A DNA stretch of 64,000 nt from Streptomyces caatingaensis (lineage in GTDB: Bacteria; Actinomycetota; Actinomycetes; Streptomycetales; Streptomycetaceae), in the NCBI RefSeq assembly GCF_001187435.1, contig NZ_LFXA01000003.1, positions 168,632 through 232,631 of the forward strand, given 5' to 3'. The notes beneath the pieces are model-generated. The model searched no databases, was not told the origin of the DNA, and saw nothing but the letters and a program-made list of their open reading frames with translations. The first letter of the stretch is position 1. The number at the start of each line of letters is the position of its first letter. Of this stretch, positions 29,001 through 36,403 are shown one piece after another. A program made the translations under genes and the position numbers.

Positions 29001-31797
29001 CGCCGACGGCGTCGGCGGTCTCCTGGACGGCGACGGTGAGGACGGGGTGCGGGCTGGTCTCGACGAAGCCGGTGTATCCGTCCTCGATGAGCCGCCGGAC
29101 CGTGCGGTCGAACTGGACGGTCTCGCGGAGGTTGGTGACCCAGTACGCGGTGTCCAGGGCGGTGGTGTCGAGGGGTTCGCCGGTGACGGTGGAGTAGAAC
29201 GGCACGCTCGCGGGCCGGGGTTCGATGCCCGCGAGCGTCTCCAGGAGGGTCTCGCGGATCTCGTCCACCTGGGCCGAGTGCGAGGCGTAGTCCACGGGGA
29301 TGCGCTTGGCGCGCACGCCGTCCGCGGTGAAGGCCTCGATGGCCGCGTCGAGCGCGGCCGGGTCGCCGGAGATCACCACGGAGCGTGCGCCGTTGACGGC
29401 GGCGATCGACACCGCGCCGTCCCGGCGGGCGAGTTCGGCCCGGACGCGGTCGGCGGGGGCGGCGACGGAGACCATGCCGCCGCGGCCGGACAGCACGCGC
29501 AGGGCCCGGCTGCGGACGGCCACGATGCGGGCCGCGTCGTCCAGCGAGAGGGCGCCGGCGACGTGGGCGGCGGCGATCTCGCCCTGGGAGTGGCCGACGA
29601 CGGCGGCGGGCTCCACGCCGAAGGACCGCCACAGCGCGGCGAGGGAGACCATCACGGCGAACAGCGCGGGCTGCACGACGTCGACGCGCTCCAGGGTCGG
29701 CGCGCCGCTCTTGCCGCGCAGGACCTTCGTCAACGACCAGTCCGTGTACGGTTCGAGGGCCTTCTCGCAGGCCTCGATGGACTCGCGGAAGACCGGTGAG
29801 GTGCTCATCAGCTCGGCCGCCATGCCGGGCCACTGGGAGCCCTGGCCGGGGAAGACGAAGGCGAGGCGGTCGCGGTGGGCGGCGACGCCGACGGCGGCCT
29901 GCTCGGGCTGCTCGCCGTCGGCGAGGGCGGCCAGGCGGGCCATGGCCTCGGCGCGGTCGGCGGCCACGACGACGGCCCGGTCCGGGAGGGCGGCCCGGGA
30001 GGTGGCGAGCGAGAACGCGGCGTCGGCGGCGGGGAGTTCGGGGCGGCCGGCCAGGAAGGCGTGGAGGCGGGCGGCCTGGGCCCGCAGGCCCGCCGGGCCG
30101 CGGCCGGAGACGAGCCAGGGCAGCGGGCGGTCCTCGCCCCGGCCGGCCGGGGCCTCGGGCTCGGGGTCGGCCTGTTCGAGGATGACGTGGGCGTTGGTGC
30201 CGCCGACGCCGAAGGAGGAGACGCCCGCGCGGCGCGGCCGGCCGGCCTCGGGCCAGGGCCGGGCCTCGGTGAGCAGCTCCACCGCGCCGGAGGTCCAGTC
30301 GACGACCGGGGTGGGCTCGGTGATGTGGAGGCTGCGCGGGAGGACGCCCTTCCGCATCGCCATGACCATCTTGATGACGCCGGAGACGCCGGCCGCGGCC
30401 TGGGTGTGGCCGATGTTGGACTTCAGCGAGCCCAGCCACAGCGGCCGGCCGGCGGGCCGGTCCTGGCCGTAGGTGGCGAGCAGGGCCTGGGCCTCGATGG
30501 GGTCGCCGAGGCGGGTGCCGGCGCCGTGGGCGTCGACGGCGTCGACGTCCGCCGGGGACAGTCCGGCGCTCGCCAGCGCCTGGCGGATGACCTGCTGCTG
30601 GGCGGGGCCGTTGGGGGCGGTCAGCCCGTTGGAGGCGCCGTCCTGGTTGACGGCCGAGCCGCGCAGCACGGCCAGCACGCGGTGCCCGTTGCGCCGCGCG
30701 TCGGACAGGCGCTCCAGGACGAGGACGCCCACGCCCTCGGACCAGCTGCTGCCGGCCGCGTCGGCGGAGAAGGAGCGGGCCCGTCCGTCGGGGGCCAGGC
30801 CGCGCTGGCGGCTGAACTCGATGTAGCCCCAGGGCGTGGACATCACCGTGGCGCCGCCGGCCACGGCCAGCGAGCACTCGCCCTTGCGCAGCGACTCGGC
30901 GGCCAGGTGCATGGCCACCAGGGAGGACGAGCAGGCGGTGTCGACCGTGACGGCGGGGCCCTCGAAGCCGAAGGTGTAGGCGAGGCGGCCGGAGGCGACG
31001 CTGGGCATGCTGCCGACGACGCGGTAACCCTCCGCCGCCGGGGGGACGTTGCGGATGCGGGCGCCGTACTCGCTGTACATGAGGCCGACGAACACGCCGG
31101 TGCTGCTGCCGCGCAGGGCGGTGGGGTCGAGCCGGGCGCCCTCGATGGCCTCCCAGGTGGTCTCCAGCAGGAGCCGGTGCTGGGGGTCGATGGTGACGGC
31201 CTCGCCGGGGCTGATGGCGAAGAAGTCGGCGTCGAAGTCGGGGGCGTCGTAGAGGAATCCGGCGTGCCGGGTGACGGTGGTGCCGATGCGGTCGGGGTCC
31301 GGGTCGTGTTCGACGTCCCAGCCGCGGTCGGTGGGGAACTCGGAGATGGCGTCCGTCTCGGTGCGCACCAGCTCCCACAGGTCCTCGGGGGACGTCACGC
31401 CGCCGGGCAGGCGGCAGCCCATGCCGACGATGGCGACGGGCTCGTCGGCCGCCGCGGCGGTGCCGGCGGCCGGGCCGGCCGCCGTGGTCCCGCCGTGCAG
31501 CAGGCCGTCGAGGTGCGCGGCGAGGGCGCGGGGGGTGGGGTAGTCGAAGACGACGGTCGCCGGGAGGGCGAGGCCGGTCGCCTCGGACAGCAGCTCCCGC
31601 AGCCGGGCGGCGGCGCGTCCGCGCACCCCCTGTTCGCCGAAGGCGCGTCCGGCGTCGAGGGCCGGGGCCTTCCCGTCGGTGGCGGTGGCGGCGCGGGTGC
31701 GGATCAGGTCCAGCAGCAGACGGTGCCGCTCCGCCTGCGGAGCGGCCACCAGCCGCTCGCGGAGCGGCCGGCCGCCTCCCTCGTGCAACTCCATCAT
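26095..31797 (-). CDS. aurA: Type I polyketide synthase, starter-loading and iterative module (AurA)
   Basis: A 1900-residue protein. In order: an ACP-like N-terminal domain (about 20-100) that lacks the phosphopantetheine serine (GEQGVRG where GFDSL is expected); KS (about 118-545, DTACSSSL near 289); AT (GHSQGE near 739, YASH near 837, methylmalonyl type); DH (about 1010-1180, HGVSDVLVVP, with Asp where Gly is usual); KR (TGGLGVLG near 1499, LDD motif of B-type, Ser, Tyr and Asn present); ACP (GFDSLRALQLRN near 1807); C-terminal docking helices. Aureothin needs two methyl-branched double bonds, yet only this module can make them, matching the known iterative use of AurA. Two adjacent ATGs follow GGAAGGAAGCG; the first is taken as start. 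The p-nitrobenzoate starter comes from AurF/AurE. Confidence 0.93.
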   Translation of the reverse strand: MMELHEGGGRPLRERLVAAPQAERHRLLLDLIRTRAATATDGKAPALDAGRAFGEQGVRGRAAARLRELLSEATGLALPATVVFDYPTPRALAAHLDGLLHGGTTAAGPAAGTAAAADEPVAIVGMGCRLPGGVTSPEDLWELVRTETDAISEFPTDRGWDVEHDPDPDRIGTTVTRHAGFLYDAPDFDADFFAISPGEAVTIDPQHRLLLETTWEAIEGARLDPTALRGSSTGVFVGLMYSEYGARIRNVPPAAEGYRVVGSMPSVASGRLAYTFGFEGPAVTVDTACSSSLVAMHLAAESLRKGECSLAVAGGATVMSTPWGYIEFSRQRGLAPDGRARSFSADAAGSSWSEGVGVLVLERLSDARRNGHRVLAVLRGSAVNQDGASNGLTAPNGPAQQQVIRQALASAGLSPADVDAVDAHGAGTRLGDPIEAQALLATYGQDRPAGRPLWLGSLKSNIGHTQAAAGVSGVIKMVMAMRKGVLPRSLHITEPTPVVDWTSGAVELLTEARPWPEAGRPRRAGVSSFGVGGTNAHVILEQADPEPEAPAGRGEDRPLPWLVSGRGPAGLRAQAARLHAFLAGRPELPAADAAFSLATSRAALPDRAVVVAADRAEAMARLAALADGEQPEQAAVGVAAHRDRLAFVFPGQGSQWPGMAAELMSTSPVFRESIEACEKALEPYTDWSLTKVLRGKSGAPTLERVDVVQPALFAVMVSLAALWRSFGVEPAAVVGHSQGEIAAAHVAGALSLDDAARIVAVRSRALRVLSGRGGMVSVAAPADRVRAELARRDGAVSIAAVNGARSVVISGDPAALDAAIEAFTADGVRAKRIPVDYASHSAQVDEIRETLLETLAGIEPRPASVPFYSTVTGEPLDTTALDTAYWVTNLRETVQFDRTVRRLIEDGYTGFVETSPHPVLTVAVQETADAVGADGVLTFDSLRRNEGGTARLLTALGEAHVHGVAVDWARAFDHTAPRLVDLPTYAFQRRRYWLEEAAAPEADLASAGLDGVDHPLLGAALDLPDGGTLFTGTLSARSHPWLTDHGVSDVLVVPGTALVELALHAGARTGCALLDELVLHAPLILPEQGTVRLQAALGAPDSTGRRTLTVHARPGDAPADAPWTLHAEGALARDTHHGDELPQPWPPSGAQEVELDDCYGRLAEGGLHYGPAFQGLARCWRHDDDLHVEVRLPETAGDPAGYGLHPALFDAALHAAALAGPPGAGADDAVTRLPFSWSGVALHATGASRLRARIRLTGPDSLSLTATDTDGRPVATVASLGMRPVTAEALHRAAASAGTSLLRLEWQPAPAPRPRGTDAAARRAWIGTGAPETGYDRHTDLAALRGVLDAGVPDVVVLAQPPADDGDGDLAAAAHRAVHRVLAGLQEWLADERLAAARLVVLTRGAVATAAGEVPDPVLAAVWGLVRSAQSENPDRVTLVDVDGRDASTAALTAALDGGEAQIAVRDGHLLVPRLARVAPAGDRAAAAWRTDGTVLVTGGLGVLGRLVIRHLVTAHGVRRLVTVSRSGATGEGVADFLDELRGHGAELHIVAGDAADRAVLEDVLAGLPGEHPLTAVVHLAGVLDDGLLTSLTPERADRVLRPKADAAWHLHELTAGTGVPLVAFSSLAGVLGTAGQGGYAAANAFVDALTERRRAAGSPGLALGWGLWAERSALTGDLDEADLRRMARSGVRPLAGDQALALFDLARAGDDPVVFPLHLDTASLSGADDVPPVLRGLARTAPARRAAARAEAAPAADDALADRLARLPEAEQDAQLLTLVRTHVASVLGYDDPRTVGERRTFTDIGFDSLRALQLRNRLNSATGLRLPATLVFDHPTPSALGRYLRTRLVPDAPAAPAATEAPAAPPAAPGGDDGAMEQLRSAASLEEVFDLLDDQLGK

Positions 31798-31887
31798 CGC
31801 TTCCTTCCTGGCAGGGTGGGGCGGCCGGTCGTCGTGTCGGGCACCGCGCACGGCTGGTCTCTCACGTGGGCTTCGGAGAAAGGGGCG

Positions 31888-32892
31888 TTACCGCACCGGC
31901 GACCACTCGGGCCGCTCGGGGAAGTCGAAGTCGACGGCGTCGTCGAGCCCGAGCTGTTCGACCATCTTGCGGGCTCCGGAGAAGTCGCGGACGAGCCGCT
32001 TGCCGCCGGTCGTGGCCCGCAGGTCGCCGACGATCTCCTCGGCGCCGCGGACGCCGGCGGCGTTCAGCTCCATCAGCAGGGCGGACAGGTCCTGTTCGGC
32101 GAACGCCTCCAGGGCCAGCGGCAGGCAGCGCACCAGGGCACGCCGTTGCTGCTCGTTCATGCGGGCGTACAGCTCGCGGACGACCTCCACGACGACGGAG
32201 CCGTGCGCGGTCTCGTCACGCAGGTGCAGGGTGGTGATCAGGGCGTGCATGGGCTGGATCGAGGTGTCCCGGGCGAGCAGCGCCAGCAGGGCGTTGATGC
32301 AGGTCTCGGCCACCGCGCCCCACACGAGGACGGCGATGTCGCGCTCCCACTTCTCCGGCATGCCGGCCAGGACCCGGCGCAGCCGCCGGTAGGTGACGAG
32401 CTCGGGCTGGGGCGGACGTTCGCTGATCCTGCGCAGCTCGCGGGTGCGGTCGATGGCGAGCATGTGCATGTAGGTGTGGAAGCTCTCGTCCACGACGGCC
32501 TGTTGGACGCTCTTGCGGATGAGCGGGTCGTCGCTGCCGGGGAAGACCCCGTGCATGACGAGGTCGAAGGCGGGCTCGGCGATGAGCTGTTCGGTGGCGA
32601 TGACGCGCTCGTTGTAGCCGATCCACATGCCGGTGAGCACTCTCCGGCGCTGTTCGGGTTCGGCCGCGAGGAACAGGGGGTGCTCGGCGAACGGCACGAT
32701 CTCCAGCGGGTAGTCGGGCACGCCGGCGTCGTAGTCGGCCCACTCGTCCAGGATGTCGGCCTTGTTGACCACCGCGGCCCGGCGCGGCCAGGCGCGCACC
32801 AGGCGGCCCAGGGTGGCGCTGCCGATGCCGTCCTCCTCGACCCATCCGCGGGCCGCCCAGGTGGTCGCCAGGTGCGGCTGCTCGTTGCCCAT
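31888..32892 (-). CDS. aurF: p-Aminobenzoate N-oxygenase, non-haem di-iron (AurF)
   Basis: A 334-residue enzyme that oxidises p-aminobenzoate stepwise to p-nitrobenzoate. All seven metal ligands known from the Streptomyces thioluteus enzyme fall at the same residue numbers here: Glu101 (YNERVIATE), Glu136 and His139 (VDESFH), Glu196 (VAE), His223, Glu227 and His230 (LHLRDETAH). Identical numbering without gaps over this stretch indicates a very close orthologue and fixes the ATG start. It is divergent from aurE and heads the aurF-aurA-aurG run, 90 bases ahead of aurA. The SARP-type promoter element lies about 105-150 bases upstream. This gene is the strongest single marker that the cluster makes a nitroaryl polyketide. 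Confidence 0.97.
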   Translation of the reverse strand: MGNEQPHLATTWAARGWVEEDGIGSATLGRLVRAWPRRAAVVNKADILDEWADYDAGVPDYPLEIVPFAEHPLFLAAEPEQRRRVLTGMWIGYNERVIATEQLIAEPAFDLVMHGVFPGSDDPLIRKSVQQAVVDESFHTYMHMLAIDRTRELRRISERPPQPELVTYRRLRRVLAGMPEKWERDIAVLVWGAVAETCINALLALLARDTSIQPMHALITTLHLRDETAHGSVVVEVVRELYARMNEQQRRALVRCLPLALEAFAEQDLSALLMELNAAGVRGAEEIVGDLRATTGGKRLVRDFSGARKMVEQLGLDDAVDFDFPERPEWSPVR

Positions 32893-32995
32893 CGTCTCTC
32901 CCGACCTCGTCGCCGTGCGCACCGCGGGACCTGGGGAACCGGCCCGTCGCCGGTGTCCGAGCACGGCTCGGCCAAGGAGCGGCCCGCGGTGTCGT

Positions 32996-33044
32996 CGCAT
33001 CGTCGCCGACCGCTCTTGATGGTTTCTTGGAGACAACTTGGCGC
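32996..33044 (-). promoter_or_regulatory. Predicted AurD (SARP) promoter of aurF-aurA-aurG
   Basis: On the minus strand three heptamers, GCGCCAA, TCTCCAA and CCATCAA, repeat with exact 11-bp spacing. On the plus strand the shared TTG triplets are at 33016, 33027 and 33038. A -10-like GACGAT (33004-32999) follows ten bases after the last CATCAAG core. The layout and much of the sequence match the aurH promoter element. It lies in the aurE/aurF divergent region, so it could serve aurE too, but the spacing fits the aurF direction. Confidence 0.7.
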
Positions 33045-33206
33045 CGCGGGACCGAGGCTTTCTGGATGCGGACCGCAAGTGCCACTATGGGCGTCTCAGG
33101 CGACGGCGCGGGCCCTGGGCGACCGCAGCGTCCGCCGCGCACGGGGCCCTTGACCGCCCCCGGTTCCCTCGCCCCCTCTCCATGGACTCCCTCCGGAGGA
33201 CCCCTC

Positions 33207-34724
33207 ATGCTCGTTCCGCTCACCACGGCCGACTTCCTCGACCGCGCCGGGGCAACGGCCGCCGCCCGCCCGTCACTTGTCGACGAACCGCACCAGCCGG
33301 CCGCCGCGCTGCCGCCGGCCACCTACGGCGGGACGCTGCGGCGCGTACGGGCGTGGCAGGCCGGCCTCGACGCGCTGGGGATCGGGGAGGGCGAACGGGT
33401 CGCCGTCGTCAGCCCCAACTCGGCGCGGCTGCTGGAGCTGCTGTACGCGGTGACGGCGAGCGGACGCGTCTGCGTGCCGGTCAACTACCGCCTGGCGCCG
33501 GAGGAGATCTCGTACATCCTGCGGCAGTGCGACGCCTCGGTGGTCTTCGTCGACCCGGACGTCGAGGCGGTCCTGGGCTCCGTCGACGTGCCGAAGCGGT
33601 TCGTGCTGGGCGAGCAGACCGAGACGGAGGTCATGCGGTCCGACGTCGCCCCGCGGCCCTGGTCGCGTCCGGACGAGAACGCGGTCGCGACCCTCAACTA
33701 CACCTCCGGCACCTCCGCCCGTCCCAAGGGCGTCGCGCTGACGCACCGCAGCATCTGGCTCAACGCGATGACCTTCGGCGTCCACGCCCGGATCTGGGAG
33801 GGGGACGTCTACCTCCACACCCTGCCGACCTTCCACTGCAACGGCTGGGGCGTGCCCTTCCTGCTCGCCGGGCTCGGCGCCAAGCAGGTCGTCGTCCGCC
33901 GGATCGACGGGGCCGAGATCCTGCGCCGGGTCCAGGAGCACGGCGTCACGCTGGCGTTCGGCGCCCCCGCGGTGTGGGACGCGGTGCTGAAGGCCGCCCG
34001 CGACTGGTCCGGGGAGATCCCCGGCCGGGGCCGCGTGCGCGTGGTGTGCGCGGGCGCGCCGGTGAGCGAGCGGCTGGTCTCGCGCGTGGAGAACGAGCTG
34101 GGCTGGGAGTTCCTCCAGGTCTACGGCCTGACCGAGACGACGCTGCTGACCTTCAACCGCCGCCTGCCGGGCGACACGGGCGACGCGGGGCTGACGCGGG
34201 CCGGCGCTCCCGCCCTGGGCGTGCGGCTGCGGAGCGGGCCGCGCGGCGAGGTGCTGGCGCGCTCCAACATGGTGCTGGACGGCTACTGGCGGGACGAGCG
34301 GGCGGACGCGGCCGCGCTGGAGGACGGCTGGTTCCGCACCGGCGACGTGGGGTCCTTCGACGGGGAGGGGCACCTCTCCCTCTTCGACCGCGTCAAGGAC
34401 GTCATCGTCACCGGCGGCGAGAGCGTGTCCTCGGTGGAGGTCGAGGACTGCCTCCTCGGCCATCCCGCGGTCGCCGAGGCGGCCGTCATCGGGGTGCCGG
34501 ACGAGCGGTGGGGCGAGACCGTCAAGGCGCTCGTCGTGCCCGCGGACGGGGCCCGCCCCACCGCGGACGAGATCATCTCCTACTGCAAACAGCAGCTGGC
34601 CCGGTACAAGGCGCCCACGTCCGTGGACTTCCGGGACGCCCTGCCCCGGACCAGCAACGGAAAGGTCCAGAAGGGCCGGCTCAGGGAGCCCTACTGGGCC
34701 GGTCACGACCGGCGGATCCACTAG
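33207..34724 (+). CDS. aurE: Acyl-CoA ligase/AMP-dependent synthetase for the p-nitrobenzoate starter (AurE)
   Basis: A 505-residue adenylate-forming enzyme. The ATP/AMP-binding P-loop is YTSGTSARPKG (about 168). Further core motifs are QVYGLTETT, WFRTGDVGSFD and FDRVKDVIVTGGE, with the C-terminal catalytic Lys region in LPRTSNGKVQKGRL. These are standard for CoA ligases of the ANL superfamily. In the aur context it probably activates p-nitrobenzoate for loading on AurA. The ATG was chosen because GGAGGA precedes it at suitable spacing and the protein then begins like other family members; the frame is open further upstream but has no better start. It is transcribed away from aurF and converges on aurD. 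Confidence 0.9.
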   Translation: MLVPLTTADFLDRAGATAAARPSLVDEPHQPAAALPPATYGGTLRRVRAWQAGLDALGIGEGERVAVVSPNSARLLELLYAVTASGRVCVPVNYRLAPEEISYILRQCDASVVFVDPDVEAVLGSVDVPKRFVLGEQTETEVMRSDVAPRPWSRPDENAVATLNYTSGTSARPKGVALTHRSIWLNAMTFGVHARIWEGDVYLHTLPTFHCNGWGVPFLLAGLGAKQVVVRRIDGAEILRRVQEHGVTLAFGAPAVWDAVLKAARDWSGEIPGRGRVRVVCAGAPVSERLVSRVENELGWEFLQVYGLTETTLLTFNRRLPGDTGDAGLTRAGAPALGVRLRSGPRGEVLARSNMVLDGYWRDERADAAALEDGWFRTGDVGSFDGEGHLSLFDRVKDVIVTGGESVSSVEVEDCLLGHPAVAEAAVIGVPDERWGETVKALVVPADGARPTADEIISYCKQQLARYKAPTSVDFRDALPRTSNGKVQKGRLREPYWAGHDRRIH

Positions 34725-34750
34725 CACGGCACGGAGGCCGCCGAGGGCTC

Positions 34751-34779
34751 GCCGGGGGGCGGTTGCAGCGTCCCCCGGC
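34751..34779. terminator. Bidirectional hairpin between aurE and aurD
   Basis: An eight-base-pair GC stem, GCCGGGGG with CCCCCGGC, with a 13-base loop, lies in the 60-base gap between the convergent aurE and aurD stop codons. There is no U-run on either side, which is common for Streptomyces terminators. Confidence 0.6.
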
Positions 34780-34784
34780 AGCCG

Positions 34785-35600
34785 TCACCGCGCCGCCACG
34801 CAGGCCCGTCCGACGGACTCGTCCCGCAGGATCCGGGCGAACAGCGACCGCAGTTCGCGGCCCGGGTCCACCCCCAGCTCCTGTGCGAGCGCCCGCCGGA
34901 TGCGGTTGTACACCGCGACCGCCTCCGCCTGCCGGTCCACCTCGCACAGGGCCACCATCAGCAGCCAGCCGAGCCGTTCGCGGGTGGGAAACCTCGCGCT
35001 CAGCGCGCCCAGTTCGGCGATGGCGGTGACATAGTCGTGGCCCCAGGCCAGTTCGGCCTCCCACAGGGCCTCCAGCGTCGCCAGGCGCAGCTCCTCCAGG
35101 CGCGCCGCCTCGCACACGGCCGGTTCGTAGTCGCCGAGTTCGGCGTACGGCGCACCGCGCCACAGGTCCAGGCAGGTGCGCAGGACCCGGCTGGCCTCCG
35201 GGTAGCGGCCCTCCCGCAGCAGCTGCCGTCCCTCCCTGAGCAGGTCCTCGAAGCGGCGGGCGTCCACCCGGTCCGCCTCGACGGCCAGGACGTAGCCCTG
35301 CGGCTCGCGGCGCAGGATGCGGTTGCGCCCCCAGGGCGGGCAGTCCGGTTCCAGCTGGCGGCGCAGGTGGGAGACGTAGCTGTGGAGGCTGGCGACCGCG
35401 TTGCCGGGCGGGCCCGCCGGCCATATCGCCTCCGTGAGCCGCTCCGCCCCGACCACCTGCCCCGGCGCCAGCAACAGGGCCGACAGCACCGCGCGTTGAC
35501 GGGCCGGACCCAGCGGGAGGGGACCGTCGGTGGACGACACCGCCACCGGCCCGAGGACGTTGAAGGATAAGTTGGCCGGTAGGTTCACAACGGCATTCAC
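34785..35600 (-). CDS. aurD: SARP-family transcriptional activator of the aur cluster (AurD)
   Basis: A 271-residue small SARP: an OmpR-type winged-helix DNA-binding domain (LSFNVLGPVAVSS to GYVLAVE, about 8-105) and a bacterial transcriptional activation domain (about 110-255, ending in RALAQELGVDPGRELR). There is no ATPase domain, unlike the AfsR-like gene at 1.6-4.9 kb. It is convergent with aurE and belongs to the aur gene set as pathway-specific activator. The heptamer repeats at the aurF and aurH promoters are its likely targets. A GTG start at 35600 is preferred because GAGAGAGG precedes it and it begins close to the conserved domain. An ATG at 35651 would add 17 residues but has no visible ribosome-binding site. 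Confidence 0.88.
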   Translation of the reverse strand: MNAVVNLPANLSFNVLGPVAVSSTDGPLPLGPARQRAVLSALLLAPGQVVGAERLTEAIWPAGPPGNAVASLHSYVSHLRRQLEPDCPPWGRNRILRREPQGYVLAVEADRVDARRFEDLLREGRQLLREGRYPEASRVLRTCLDLWRGAPYAELGDYEPAVCEAARLEELRLATLEALWEAELAWGHDYVTAIAELGALSARFPTRERLGWLLMVALCEVDRQAEAVAVYNRIRRALAQELGVDPGRELRSLFARILRDESVGRACVAAR

Positions 35601-35640
35601 CAGGGATACGCCTCTCTCACGAGACTGACGGGAAAATGAC

Positions 35641-35659
35641 CACGGGTTCATGGCCCGTG
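35641..35659. promoter_or_regulatory. Inverted repeat upstream of aurD
   Basis: CACGGG and CCCGTG, separated by seven bases, form a six-base-pair dyad about 40 bases upstream of the preferred aurD start. It could be an operator for a regulator of aurD, or a 5' leader hairpin. Confidence 0.35.
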
Positions 35660-36403
35660 ACGGACAGTGGCACCTTTGCCGACGGACACGGTTCTCCCCC
35701 GGGCGGGCGGCGCAATGCTCCCCGCCTGTGTGATCTTCGCCATGCGGAGCGGGAGCGTCCAGGACTCCATGACGCCGCGGACGGATTCCGGTGATTCATG
35801 GTCGGTCCTCCAGGCGCCGCGCTCCTTTCGCGTCCACCGTCGCGCGCCGGCGTACGGGCTACACCGCCACGGGCCCACCGATGATGTCAATCGACGGGCC
35901 CTCCGGCGTGACGTCGTCGTGAACGACGCGTTGCGCGGCCGATACGTTGCATATGGGCCATTTGTAGATCACGGCGGGATGCTTGCACGCCACCCACGGC
36001 CCGTCCAACCGGGCGAAAGCGACTGGCGAGATCCGAATCGGCGCACATCGCCCGGCGCAAGCCAGGTCCCTCACAATGGGGACGTTCGGCGGGTTTGACG
36101 GCCGGATCCCGACGATGACCTCGTCCTACCCGCGGGTACGAAGGGTGACGCGCCCTTCCACGGCGCAGCCGGACGCCGGACAAGCCCGTATGTTTCGGCC
36201 AATTGTCGGGCCCCAGAGGCACCGTCGAGATCAGGCAAAGTGGCGTGATGTCATCGCTTCACTGGCCGTAACCGGACACGCTCCGGCGCCCGTTGACCGG
36301 CCTGCTCCGCCACCGTCCGTACGGGACCTGCACAGTTGCGTAACCTGGCAACCCTTTCCCTTGGACGACGACGTGGACGACGACGTGGACGACGACCGGA
36401 GTG
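35660..36403. other. Intergenic region without a convincing gene
   Basis: About 740 bases between aurD and the ion-channel gene. Open frames exist on both strands, but they lack ribosome-binding sites, family motifs and the expected codon bias. It is slightly less GC-rich than the flanks in places (for example around 35945-35975). It presumably holds the aurD promoter and the upstream region of the channel gene. Confidence 0.5.
36364..36396. repeat. 12-bp tandem repeat just upstream of the channel gene
   Basis: GACGACGACGTG repeats 2.75 times and ends eight bases before the first possible start codon. It does not code for anything in the chosen frame, so it lies in the 5' leader. Confidence 0.7.

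Noticed and set aside
26095..35600. Assignment as neoaureothin (spectinabilin) cluster
   Set aside because: That pathway needs an additional AurA-like PKS with more modules. Only one AurA-type module is present here.
35667..36098. 143-codon frame upstream of the ion-channel gene
   Set aside because: It has no ribosome site, domain or typical third-position bias. It is more likely leader and promoter sequence.
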